From positions 372,001 through 436,000 of the forward strand of contig OZ239144.1 of NCBI GenBank assembly GCA_965194505.1: a DNA stretch of 64,000 bases, written 5' to 3'. Under the pieces are notes generated by a model, which did no database searches, was not told the origin of the DNA, and was given only the letters and a program-made list of their open reading frames with translations. Below, piece after piece: positions 42,083 through 49,803 of the stretch (its first letter is position 1; every line of letters begins with the position of its first letter). A program made the position numbers and the translations under genes. Source of the stretch: Hahnella aquatica (GTDB lineage Bacteria > Pseudomonadota > Gammaproteobacteria > Burkholderiales > Burkholderiaceae_A).

Positions 42083-42759
42083 CCGGAGATGCTCACCACC
42101 TGGTGTCCGGCCACCAGCAGGTGGTCCAGGAGCTGGATGTCGAGCTGGCCGAGCAGGCTGCGCAGCGTGGTGGTCAGGCGGATGTCAGCCAGACTGGCCT
42201 GGGCCAGCCCAGAGGGGTGGTTGTGAAAGATGATGAGGCAGGCCGCATTGAACTGAAGGGCTCGGCTGACCACCTCCCGTGGGTAGACGCTGGTCTGGGT
42301 GAGGCTGCCTCGAAACAATTCTTCTATTCGAATCAATCGCTTACGAGAGTCTAGAAAGGCAGCCCCAAAGATCTCGTGCGGCCTGGCCGCCAGATGGGCC
42401 ACAAGCCACGGGGCCAAGTCCATTGGGGTGGAGAGGGGGGCTCCAAGGGCGGGGCTGTCCGCTGCCCGACGGGCGCTCTCGGCTGCGGCACCGATGGCGG
42501 CCACTTTTGCAGGCCCGAGTCCTGGAATGGCGAGCAGCTGGGCTGCGGGCGCAGCCAAGACCGCGGGAAGCCCTCCGAGTCTCTCGAGCAGGCGATCAGC
42601 GAGGTCCGCGCCACTGGCCTGAGCGCTGCCCGAGCCAATCAGAATTCGGAGCAGCTCTCCGTCCGTGAGGCTCGCGGGGCCACGTTGCAGCAATTTTTCT
42701 CTGGGCTGATCGGTGGGGGGTCTGGGGGTGGTCGATGTGCGGCTGGCGGCTGGGTGCAT
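42079..42759 (-). CDS. radC: RadC/JAB-domain protein
   Basis: A 226-residue protein with a helix-hairpin-helix half (GPASLTDGELLRILIGSG; LLAIPGLGPAKVAAIGAAAE) and a JAB/MPN metalloprotease-like half. The metal ligands sit in FHNHPSGLAQASLADI (about residues 187-202). RadC's proposed DNA-repair role was questioned and its biochemical activity remains unclear. The ATG at 42759 gives MHPAASRTST; an ATG at 42795 would overlap the divergent fkpB start. In Betaproteobacteria radC often sits beside rpmB, as here. Confidence 0.9.
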   Translation of the reverse strand: MHPAASRTSTTPRPPTDQPREKLLQRGPASLTDGELLRILIGSGSAQASGADLADRLLERLGGLPAVLAAPAAQLLAIPGLGPAKVAAIGAAAESARRAADSPALGAPLSTPMDLAPWLVAHLAARPHEIFGAAFLDSRKRLIRIEELFRGSLTQTSVYPREVVSRALQFNAACLIIFHNHPSGLAQASLADIRLTTTLRSLLGQLDIQLLDHLLVAGHQVVSISG

Positions 42760-42777
42760 GTGGGTGGGTCCGGTGCG

Positions 42778-42783
42778 TAAAAT
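42778..42783 (+). promoter_or_regulatory. putative -10 element of fkpB (leaderless start)
   Basis: TAAAAT ends six bases before the fkpB ATG at 42790, with no Shine-Dalgarno between and no good -35. It is one of several operon heads in this window with the same arrangement. Confidence 0.35.
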
Positions 42784-42789
42784 CTCACT

Positions 42790-43266
42790 ATGCAAAGCCC
42801 GCCGACTTCAAACCATTCGCCAAACGTCCACGTGAAAAGCGATTCTCACGTGACGTTTCACTACCGGCTTTCGGATCCGGATGTCGGTCGGGTCTACTTG
42901 AGCACCTTTGAGGCCAGCCCGGCCACGCTGCAGCTCGGTGCGGGTCAGTTTGCACCAGGGCTGGAGCGATGTCTTCTTGCCCTGCAGGAGGGGGAGACGC
43001 GGTCTTACGACCTTGGGCCCGATGATGCGTTTGGGCCGCGCAATCCGGACCTCCTTCAGCTGGTGGCACGTCAACTCATCGAGGCCCATGCCGATCCAGC
43101 GGACCCACTCGAGCCCGGCGACCTGCTCGAGTTCCCCACCCCGGACGGGGGACGGTTCGCTGGCGTGTTCAAGGGTTGGGAGGGCGATGGCGCCCTCTTC
43201 GATTTCAACCACCCGTTGGCGGGTCAGCCGCTGCGGTTCGAAGTTCAAATGATTGGGGTGCTGTGA
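42790..43266 (+). CDS. fkpB: FKBP-type peptidyl-prolyl isomerase (SlpA/FkpB)
   Basis: A 158-residue cytoplasmic prolyl isomerase/chaperone of the SlpA type, in which an IF (insert-in-flap) domain interrupts the FKBP fold. HVTFHYRLSD opens the FKBP part. GAGQFAPGLERCLLALQEGE is the conserved core and the insert (about residues 85-130) carries DAFGPRNPDLLQ and GDLLEFPTPDGGRFAG. In many Proteobacteria this gene immediately precedes ispH, as here (two bases between stop and start). Confidence 0.9.
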   Translation: MQSPPTSNHSPNVHVKSDSHVTFHYRLSDPDVGRVYLSTFEASPATLQLGAGQFAPGLERCLLALQEGETRSYDLGPDDAFGPRNPDLLQLVARQLIEAHADPADPLEPGDLLEFPTPDGGRFAGVFKGWEGDGALFDFNHPLAGQPLRFEVQMIGVL

Positions 43267-43268
43267 CC

Positions 43269-44207
43269 ATGTCGAATTCGAGCGACGTTGAAATTGTTCT
43301 GGCCGAGCCACGCGGCTTTTGTGCGGGTGTGGACCGGGCCATCGAGATTGTGGAGCGGGCACTGTCCAAGTTTGGTGCGCCCATCTACGTGCGGCACGAG
43401 ATCGTCCACAACGACCACGTGGTGAGCGACCTTCGTGCCAAGGGTGCGATCTTTGTGGAAGACCTTAATGAGGTTCCACTCGGAGCCCGCGTGATCATGA
43501 GCGCGCACGGTGTTTCTCGAATGGTTCGAGACCATGCCACTGCCCGGGACCTGGAGGTATTCGATGCCACCTGTCCGCTCGTGACCAAGGTTCATGTCGA
43601 GGTTCGCAAGCTGGCGGCAGAGGGCATGGAGGTGGTGATGATTGGCCATGCGGGTCACCCAGAGGTGGAGGGAACCATGGGCCAGCTCGACTCCGGAATT
43701 TATCTGGTGGAGGACGAGGAGCAGGCCCGGCAGCTCGAGGTTCGTACGCCGGACCGCCTGGCCTATGTCACGCAGACCACGCTCTCGATGGATGACACCG
43801 ACTCCGTGGTCCGGGAACTCCAAAAGCGTTTCCCTGAGATTCGGGGCCCCAAGGTCAGCGACATTTGTTATGCCACCCAGAATCGTCAAGACGCCGTAAA
43901 GCTGATGTCGGGGCAGGTGGATGTGGTGCTGGTGGTGGGCAGCAAGACCAGCTCGAATACCAATCGGCTCCGAGAGGTTGCAGAGCGGCACGGGGTGCCC
44001 GCCTATCTGTTGAATGGCGCAGAGGAGCTCAATCCGGCCTGGTTGGATGGCAAGCAGCGCGTGGGCATCACGGCAGGCGCGTCTGCGCCAGAGGCCTTGG
44101 TGCAAGGGCTTGTGACCGCGGTGAAAGCCCTGGGGGCTACGGCGGTGAGACGCCTTCCCGGCGCCGAGGAGACCATTCGTTTTCCGCTGCCAAAGGGCTT
44201 GGCCTAA
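43269..44207 (+). CDS. ispH: 4-hydroxy-3-methylbut-2-enyl diphosphate reductase
   Basis: The last enzyme of the MEP isoprenoid pathway, a 4Fe-4S reductase making IPP and DMAPP; 312 residues. The three cluster cysteines are in EPRGFCAGVDRA (C18), DATCPLVTKVH (about residue 102) and SDICYATQNRQ (about 201). The substrate-binding GHAGHPEVEGTMGQ, TQTTLSMDDT and GASAPEALVQ segments are intact. The ATG at 43269 gives MSNSSDVEIVLAEPRG. It follows fkpB and precedes tRNA-Thr. Confidence 0.96.
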   Translation: MSNSSDVEIVLAEPRGFCAGVDRAIEIVERALSKFGAPIYVRHEIVHNDHVVSDLRAKGAIFVEDLNEVPLGARVIMSAHGVSRMVRDHATARDLEVFDATCPLVTKVHVEVRKLAAEGMEVVMIGHAGHPEVEGTMGQLDSGIYLVEDEEQARQLEVRTPDRLAYVTQTTLSMDDTDSVVRELQKRFPEIRGPKVSDICYATQNRQDAVKLMSGQVDVVLVVGSKTSSNTNRLREVAERHGVPAYLLNGAEELNPAWLDGKQRVGITAGASAPEALVQGLVTAVKALGATAVRRLPGAEETIRFPLPKGLA

Positions 44208-44236
44208 CTTCCTCTAAAATGGTGCGCGTGTACTGT

Positions 44237-44312
44237 GCCGGTGTAGCTCAGATGGTAGAGCAGCGCATTCGTAATGCGAAGGTCGAGGGTTCGATTCCTT
44301 TCACCGGCACCA
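44237..44312 (+). tRNA. tRNA-Thr (anticodon CGT)
   Basis: A 76-base cloverleaf. The acceptor stem GCCGGTG pairs with CACCGGC, the D arm is GCTC...GAGC, and the anticodon stem GCGCA/TGCGA carries the loop TTCGTAA with anticodon CGT. The T arm has GGTTCGATTCC. The CCA end is encoded (44310-44312). The next gene begins 11 bases after it. Confidence 0.95.
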
Positions 44313-44323
44313 TCCATGCCCGA

Positions 44324-44956
44324 ATGGAATCCGCCGTGTCCATCAGGGCACCTCTGACTGGCCCCGCACGATGGGGCGCCATATTTCTCCTGCTCGCGCT
44401 GTTTATCTCTCCTTTGGGCGACGCCATGGCCGTTGAAGAACCGAAGTACGAAGTCATCTCGGCAGAAGGGCCATTCGAGCACCGGCGCTACGCGGGCTAC
44501 CTCATCGCTGAAACGGAGTTGTCCGGGGATTTCGACGTGGCAAGCCGCACTGGCTTTCGGCGCGTGGCGGGCTATATTTTTGGGGACAACCAGGCGCCGT
44601 CTGGAGAGAGCCGAAAAATTGCCATGACGGCCCCCGTGACGGTCGAGCCCAAGCGCGATGGCTGGCGGCTGCACTTTGTGATGCCCAGCGAGGAGAGCTT
44701 GGAGACCTTGCCCAAACCGAACAATCCAAACGTCAAGATTCGCAGGGTGCCCGAGCACCAGATGGCCTCGGTGAGGTTCAGCGGCTGGACAACCGAGTCT
44801 GCCGTTCAGGAGCAGACGGAGAAGCTCAGGGCCTGGATGAAGACCAGCGGCCTTGTTGAGGGCGGTGCTCCTCAGGTGGCCCGCTACAACGACCCTTTCA
44901 CGCTGCCATGGCGGCGCCGCAATGAAATACTGATTCCCTTGAAACCCGCGCCGTAG
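44324..44956 (+). CDS. SOUL-family heme-binding protein, exported
   Basis: A 210-residue protein of the SOUL/HBP family (heme-binding proteins with a beta-barrel fold). A probable signal peptide (about residues 1-37, ARWGAIFLLLALFISPLGDAMA) predicts periplasmic location. The SOUL domain starts at EPKYEVISAEGPFEHRRYAGYLIAE and continues through GFRRVAGYIFGDN, KIAMTAPVTVE, LHFVMPSE and RVPEHQMASVRFSGW to YNDPFTLPWRRRNEI. The physiological role in bacteria is unclear. The ATG at 44324 is preferred, and a GTG at 44336 is possible. Confidence 0.85.
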   Translation: MESAVSIRAPLTGPARWGAIFLLLALFISPLGDAMAVEEPKYEVISAEGPFEHRRYAGYLIAETELSGDFDVASRTGFRRVAGYIFGDNQAPSGESRKIAMTAPVTVEPKRDGWRLHFVMPSEESLETLPKPNNPNVKIRRVPEHQMASVRFSGWTTESAVQEQTEKLRAWMKTSGLVEGGAPQVARYNDPFTLPWRRRNEILIPLKPAP

Positions 44957-45055
44957 GATACTTCGCGACGGTTGTCACCCATCTGTCGAACTTCCTCCGG
45001 GGTACGTGTTCGAGGAGCGTTCAGGCATATGAAGCGGGGTCGAAAGGTGGCTGGT

Positions 45056-47617
45056 TCAGTGGTCTGACCGGAAGGCCTGAACAATCGCATCGGCACCAAC
45101 CCCAAAGTGGTCCCGAAGCGCAGCCCGCGTGTCGCTGCGACCAAAGCCGTCTGTGGCCAACACGCGCATCGTGCGCTGCGGAGGCAAGAAGGCCCGAATC
45201 TGCTCTGGCAGTGCGCGCACCCAGTCGGTCACGGCAACAATTGGCCCTTGGCTACTTGCCAGGAGTTCGGATAGATAAGTGTCCTGACCAGCGCCACGCA
45301 GCGCTGCTTCTCGAGCCAGTTCGGTGTAGCTGGTGATGCTGTAGAGGTATACGGTGTGTCCGCTCTCGACCAGCCGATCAAAGGCCTGTAGGGCTTCGGT
45401 CATCAGCGCCCCCGAGGCCAGTAATGTGCAGGCTGGACCTTCTCCTCCAGACCTCAGCAGGTACCCGCCCCGCACCACGCCGTCGTGATGTTCGGGGCTA
45501 AGGCTTGGCTGAGCGTAATTGGCATTGGTCATGGTGATGTAGTAGAAGACGTCCTGCTGGTCGACGAGCATCTCTTGCAGGCCTTGCTGAATCAGCACGG
45601 CCAACTCTCCCGCGAAGGCTGGGTCGTAAGACTTGCAATTGGGGACGGTTCCGGCCCACAGCAGGCTTGTGCCGTCCTGGTGCTGGAGGCCTTCGCCGGC
45701 AAGCGTCGTGCGGCCAGATGTGGCACCGAGCAGGAATCCCCGGGGGTTTTGGTCCGCAGCCGCCCAAATCAGGTCACCGATGCGCTGAAACCCGAACATC
45801 GAGTAGAAGATGTAGAAAGGCACCATCGGCAATCCATGAACAGCATAGCTTGTGGCTGCTGCAGTCCAGCTCGAAATGGCGCCCGCCTCACTGATTCCCT
45901 CCTCGAGAATTTGGCCATCTTTGGCCTCTCGGTAACTGAGCACAGATCCAATGTCCTCTGGGGCGTACCGCTGGCCTACGCTGGAGTAGATGCCAACCTG
46001 TTTGAATAGATTTGCCATCCCAAAGGTGCGTGCCTCGTCGGCCACGATGGGCACAACCCGGGGGCCCAGATGAGGGTCTTTTAGCAGCGCAGCCAGTTGC
46101 CGCACGAAGGCCATGGTGGTGCTCATCTCTTTGCCGCTGGCATGGACTGCAAAACTTGCATGGGTTTCCAGGGACGGAATCTGAACCTTCGGTGCATTGG
46201 TCTTGCGCATGGGAAGGCTGCCCCCCAGTGCCGCTCTTCTCGCCAGCAGATACTGAATGTCGAGGCTCTTTGCGTCGGGCTTCAGGAAATGAAGGCCAAG
46301 CACCTGGTCATCTGTCAGCGGGAGTCGGAAACGATCACGAAAGGCCAGGAGGTCTTCATCCTCGAGCTTCTTGTTGCTGTGCGTGGTCATGCGGCCCTGG
46401 CCGGCCTGCCCCATGCCGTAGCCCTTTTTGGTGTGCGCGAGGATGACGGTGGGCTGACCGCTTTCGGTCATGGCCGCGGCGTAGGCTGCATGAATCTTCA
46501 CCAGGTCGTGACCGCCACGCTTTAAGCCATCAATCTGCTCGTCGGTCATGCCTTGGACCAAGGCGGACAAGGCTGGGTGCTGGCCAAAGAAAGTCTCGCG
46601 GTTGAAGCGCCCATCCTTGGCTGCGAAGGTCTGCATCTGGCCATCGACGGTCTGCGCGAGGGCTTGCCCCAGCGCCCCGCTGGTGTCTCTTGCGAATAGA
46701 CCGTCCCAATCACTGCCCCACAGCAGCTTGATCACCCGCCAGCCGGCGCCATTGAACAATGTTTCCAGCTCATCGATGATGCGGCCGTTGCCACGCACGG
46801 GTCCGTCGAGTCGTTGAAGGTTGCAGTTGACGACCCAGGTGAGGTTGTCCAAGCCTTCACGGGCCGCCAGGGTGAGGGCACTCATGCTCTCGGGCTCATC
46901 CATTTCGCCGTCACCAAAGATGCCCCAAACACGCCGGCCGGAGCAGTCCTGGAGCCCGCGGTGGCTCAGATAGCGCATGAACCGCGCCTGGTAGATGGAC
47001 TGCACAGGCCCCAGCCCCATGGAGGCAGTGGGAAACTGCCAGAAGTCCGGCATGAGTCTTGGGTGGGGGTAGCTGCAAAGCCCTCGTGTACCCGGGGGGG
47101 CATCTCCAATGGCCACAGCCTTTTGAGCGGCCAACTCCCGGCGATAAAAGCCAAGGTCATGCTCAGAAAGACGCCCCTCGAGAAAGGCGCGCGCGTAAAT
47201 GCCCGGGGCACTGTGCGCCTGCATGAACACCAGATCGCCGTGGCGGCCACCGCGCCAGAAGTGGTTAAAGCCCACCTCGAACAGATCGGCGGCGCTGGCG
47301 TAGCTGGCAATGTGCCCGCCCAGTTCACCGCTGATGCGGTTGGCCCGAACAACCATGGCCAGGGCATTCCACCGCATCAGTGATGCCAGTCGCTCTTCGA
47401 CATCGAGATCGCCCGGAAAGGCTGGCTGGTCTTGCACTCGAATGGTGTTGGTGTAGGGGGTCACGGCTGGCGGCCGCCATTCGAGGTGGCCGGCCTGGGC
47501 CAATTGATGCAACTCATTGAGCAGAAAGCGCGCGCGGTCAGGGCCAGACTCTGAGACCACAGCCAGGAACGCATCCCTCCACTCCTGGGTTTCTTGGAGA
47601 TCGATATCGCTGTTCAT
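45056..47617 (-). CDS. AceE-like homodimeric 2-oxoacid dehydrogenase E1
   Basis: An 853-residue thiamine-diphosphate enzyme of the homodimeric pyruvate dehydrogenase E1 family. The ThDP motif spans GDGEMDEPES to VNCNLQRLDGPVRG (about residues 233-270), and GYGMGQAGQGRMTTHSNKK and ATSGRTTLAGEGLQHQDG are typical E1 segments. It is slightly shorter than AceE (about 890), and there are no aceF or lpd genes beside it. The divergent Lrp/AsnC gene recalls the mdeR-mdeB arrangement of Pseudomonas, where an AceE paralogue handles 2-ketobutyrate from methionine; no mdeA is present. So it may be a second, specialised E1 that borrows E2/E3. TATCGT lies six bases before its ATG. Confidence 0.85.
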   Translation of the reverse strand: MNSDIDLQETQEWRDAFLAVVSESGPDRARFLLNELHQLAQAGHLEWRPPAVTPYTNTIRVQDQPAFPGDLDVEERLASLMRWNALAMVVRANRISGELGGHIASYASAADLFEVGFNHFWRGGRHGDLVFMQAHSAPGIYARAFLEGRLSEHDLGFYRRELAAQKAVAIGDAPPGTRGLCSYPHPRLMPDFWQFPTASMGLGPVQSIYQARFMRYLSHRGLQDCSGRRVWGIFGDGEMDEPESMSALTLAAREGLDNLTWVVNCNLQRLDGPVRGNGRIIDELETLFNGAGWRVIKLLWGSDWDGLFARDTSGALGQALAQTVDGQMQTFAAKDGRFNRETFFGQHPALSALVQGMTDEQIDGLKRGGHDLVKIHAAYAAAMTESGQPTVILAHTKKGYGMGQAGQGRMTTHSNKKLEDEDLLAFRDRFRLPLTDDQVLGLHFLKPDAKSLDIQYLLARRAALGGSLPMRKTNAPKVQIPSLETHASFAVHASGKEMSTTMAFVRQLAALLKDPHLGPRVVPIVADEARTFGMANLFKQVGIYSSVGQRYAPEDIGSVLSYREAKDGQILEEGISEAGAISSWTAAATSYAVHGLPMVPFYIFYSMFGFQRIGDLIWAAADQNPRGFLLGATSGRTTLAGEGLQHQDGTSLLWAGTVPNCKSYDPAFAGELAVLIQQGLQEMLVDQQDVFYYITMTNANYAQPSLSPEHHDGVVRGGYLLRSGGEGPACTLLASGALMTEALQAFDRLVESGHTVYLYSITSYTELAREAALRGAGQDTYLSELLASSQGPIVAVTDWVRALPEQIRAFLPPQRTMRVLATDGFGRSDTRAALRDHFGVGADAIVQAFRSDH

Positions 47618-47676
47618 GCCAAGACGATAACGTTGCTTCGGAAGGATTTGATGCTCTATATGATCAGTAATGCCGA

Positions 47677-47682
47677 TATAAT
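47677..47682 (+). promoter_or_regulatory. putative -10 of the lrp-like gene in an AT-rich divergent region
   Basis: A perfect TATAAT lies 36 bases before the regulator ATG. The 101-base gap between the E1 gene and the regulator is much richer in A and T than the rest of the window. It contains several short TGATCA/TATATG-like imperfect palindromes, as expected for an Lrp/AsnC-bound control region. No clear -35 was found. Confidence 0.4.
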
Positions 47683-47718
47683 TCAGCAGATAATGCTTCT
47701 TAAAATAAAGAATCCAGC

Positions 47719-48186
47719 ATGAAATTCGATCTTATCGACTTGCGCATTCTCTCCGCACTCCAGGAGAACGGGGCTCAGTCCAATGTGGCGTTGGCCCAGA
47801 AGGTCAATCTGTCGCCATCGCCATGCCTCGCGCGGGTGAAGCAACTGCACGCGCGAGGGGTCATCCAGAAGACCGTGAGTCTTCTAGACGCTCACGCAGT
47901 TGGTCTGCACCTCAATGTGTTCATTAATGTGAGTCTCAAGGCACAGAGTCGAGAGGCCCTGGGGGACTTCGAGAGACGCATTCAGTCACACGATGAAGTG
48001 ATGGAGTGTTACCTCATGACCGGCGATTCCGACTATTTGATTCGGGTGGTGGTGCCCGACATGCCGGCACTTGAGAAATTCATACTTGAAGAGCTCACAC
48101 CCATTGCCAGCGTGGAGAAGATTCGCTCAAGCTTTGCCCTGAAGCAGGTGAAGTACAAGACAGCCCTACCGCTTCAGTGGGCCTAA
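47719..48186 (+). CDS. Lrp/AsnC-family transcriptional regulator
   Basis: A 155-residue regulator with an N-terminal helix-turn-helix (LRILSALQENGAQSNVALAQKVNLSPSPC, about residues 8-36) and a C-terminal RAM ligand-binding domain (VMECYLMTGDSDYLIRVVVPD, about 94-114). It is transcribed divergently from the AceE-like gene and probably controls it in response to an amino acid; this pairing is seen in other Proteobacteria. Followed by two hairpins that probably end the transcript. Confidence 0.9.
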   Translation: MKFDLIDLRILSALQENGAQSNVALAQKVNLSPSPCLARVKQLHARGVIQKTVSLLDAHAVGLHLNVFINVSLKAQSREALGDFERRIQSHDEVMECYLMTGDSDYLIRVVVPDMPALEKFILEELTPIASVEKIRSSFALKQVKYKTALPLQWA

Positions 48187-48191
48187 ACCCA

Positions 48192-48234
48192 GGGGATGAT
48201 CATCCCCGGGGGGGGTGTGCCTAGACAGCACCCC
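48192..48234. terminator. double hairpin between convergent lrp-like and membrane hydrolase genes
   Basis: A perfect 16-base palindrome GGGGATGATCATCCCC (48192-48207) is followed directly by a second hairpin, GGGGTG (48212-48217) with CACCCC (48229-48234). No T run is next to the second stem on either strand. The position between convergent stops makes a bidirectional terminator likely. Confidence 0.55.
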
Positions 48235-48239
48235 TCCCA

Positions 48240-49292
48240 TTATTTTGGATCCGTGAGGGTGGCCGTGGTTCTTCCCAATAGGCGTTCCCAGAGCCAGGGG
48301 AGTCCCTCACGAATGGGCAGTCGGGTGCCGGTCACACGCGTCACATCGATGGCGAGGTCACCGTCCTCGGAGAGCGTGCCCAGCCGAAACTGAAAGATGT
48401 AATTCGGCTCTTGGCCCATTCGGAGGTCTTTGATGAGCAGTGCATCTCCATCCATCTCGAGATCAAAGAAGCCATCACTGAAGCGAGCCAGTCGCGCAAC
48501 GGGCACCTCTCGCATATAGGAGCGATGCAGAACCGCATCGCGCGGGAAGGCCTGCCAGCGAATGGTGTCTGTCTTGTCGAGCAAGGAATGCCAGCCCTCG
48601 TAACGCTGGTTGTCCGTCACGGCCACCAGTCGCCACAGCACGGTGTTGAAGGGGGCTGCGGTCACCAAGAGCCTCGCATTGGGCTCGGGCAGTTGTGATC
48701 GTGCCTGATGGACAACCCATTGCTGCGCAACCACCGACCACATCAGGTACAGGCTGCTCAGCCCAAGGCCGATCAGCAACCGTCGGGTGCCGCCGGCATC
48801 CTCCCGAACCAGTCCCAAAACCACCCCGAGCAGCAGCGGCAGCGTGTAGAGCGGGTCGATGATGAAAATGCTGCCCAGGCCAACCGCCTCTGTGTAGAAG
48901 GGCAGCCATAGTTGGGTGCCATAGACGGTGAGGCCATCGAGCACGGCGTGGGTGAAGAGAATGAGCGCGGTGGCGAGGAGCCATTGCGGATAGCCCGCGT
49001 GTCGGACGGGCTTGATGGACTGCCAGCCGGTGCGGCGGCCTCCCATCCAGGCCGGCCGCGCCGCGATGAGCACAAGCAGGGGAGCGGCCAGGGCCTGAAA
49101 GAAGAAGGCATGGGTCTGAGCCCGATGCTCGGTCATGTTGCGAATGGGATCGCCAAAGTCGAGCACGACATCGAGGTCTGGCAGGGTGCCGACGGCAGCC
49201 CCCCAAAGGGCGGCCTTCCAGGCCGGCGTTTTGTTGCGCAGCACGGCCATGCCAACGGCAGCACCCAATGTGGCCTGTGTGAGGGAATCCAT
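48240..49292 (-). CDS. membrane-bound metal-dependent hydrolase (YdjM/DUF457-like)
   Basis: A 350-residue inner-membrane protein of the YdjM/DUF457 family, predicted metal-dependent hydrolases. The family signature is MDSLTQATLGAAVG at the start, GTLPDLDVVLDFGDPI (about residues 35-50) and HRAQTHAFFF (about 56-65), supplying the Asp and His metal ligands. A further LFTHAVLDGLTVYGTQL is at about 111-127. Five or so helices follow, then a soluble C-terminal domain of about 150 residues. The substrate is unknown; the E. coli homologue is a LexA-regulated gene, but no LexA box was seen here. Confidence 0.83.
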   Translation of the reverse strand: MDSLTQATLGAAVGMAVLRNKTPAWKAALWGAAVGTLPDLDVVLDFGDPIRNMTEHRAQTHAFFFQALAAPLLVLIAARPAWMGGRRTGWQSIKPVRHAGYPQWLLATALILFTHAVLDGLTVYGTQLWLPFYTEAVGLGSIFIIDPLYTLPLLLGVVLGLVREDAGGTRRLLIGLGLSSLYLMWSVVAQQWVVHQARSQLPEPNARLLVTAAPFNTVLWRLVAVTDNQRYEGWHSLLDKTDTIRWQAFPRDAVLHRSYMREVPVARLARFSDGFFDLEMDGDALLIKDLRMGQEPNYIFQFRLGTLSEDGDLAIDVTRVTGTRLPIREGLPWLWERLLGRTTATLTDPK

Positions 49293-49307
49293 CGAACAAC
49301 TCTACCT

Positions 49308-49379
49308 ATCGCGGAGCCGCGATGGCGAATGGCCTGCCACGGGCGCTACACTCCAGCATGTCGCCGGCACAGTGCCGGC
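49308..49379. repeat. two inverted repeats upstream of small hypothetical gene
   Basis: ATCGCGG/CCGCGAT (49308-49323, two-base loop) and GCCGGCA/TGCCGGC (49363-49379, three-base loop) are two perfect seven-base stems in the 109-base divergent gap. The second would sit in the 5' leader of the gene at 49402. They may be operators or mRNA structures. A TACACT at 49347-49352 is a possible -10. Confidence 0.4.
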
Positions 49380-49401
49380 CGTTGAGCGGTCGGAGGGCCC
49401 C

Positions 49402-49752
49402 ATGCTGTTCAAAGTGCATGAAGATGACGAGATGACCGAGTATCTGGATTTTGAGTCGATTCAGGAGGTGGGCGTGGGGGTGCTCGTGGTCGAAGAGCTT
49501 CAGGACTTTCAAACGCCCCGGGCCACGAGCAGTGGCCTGTCTTTTCAGTCGATGAGGGTTCGCGCGGAGTACGACCCTCAGCGATTCATGCGCAGAACCC
49601 TGTGTAAGTTCGCTTGTGCGGACGCCATGGGCGGCGGTGATGTCGTGCTCGAAGACCACAAGCAAACAGACTGGGTTGCGGTTCCCCGAGACTCCACCCA
49701 GCACGACAAAATGAAAGCACTCGACAAGGCCCAGAAGCTCGGCTTTTGGTGA
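49402..49752 (+). CDS. small hypothetical protein (weak resemblance to surface-adhesin E family)
   Basis: A 116-residue protein opening MLFKVHEDDEMTEYLDFESI. The pattern of an early YLDFESI, a central arginine/cysteine stretch (MRRTLCKFACADAM) and WVAVPRDS near the end recalls the surface-adhesin protein E family. However, there is no signal peptide from this start, so the resemblance is weak. The ATG follows the second of two hairpins. The frame is open further upstream to 49135, but that part lies antisense to the membrane hydrolase. Function unknown. Confidence 0.5.
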   Translation: MLFKVHEDDEMTEYLDFESIQEVGVGVLVVEELQDFQTPRATSSGLSFQSMRVRAEYDPQRFMRRTLCKFACADAMGGGDVVLEDHKQTDWVAVPRDSTQHDKMKALDKAQKLGFW

Positions 49753-49803
49753 ATTGTGTCGGCCAGCTCCGGCAGTCGGCCCGTGTTTTCTTGTTTTTCC
49801 CTG

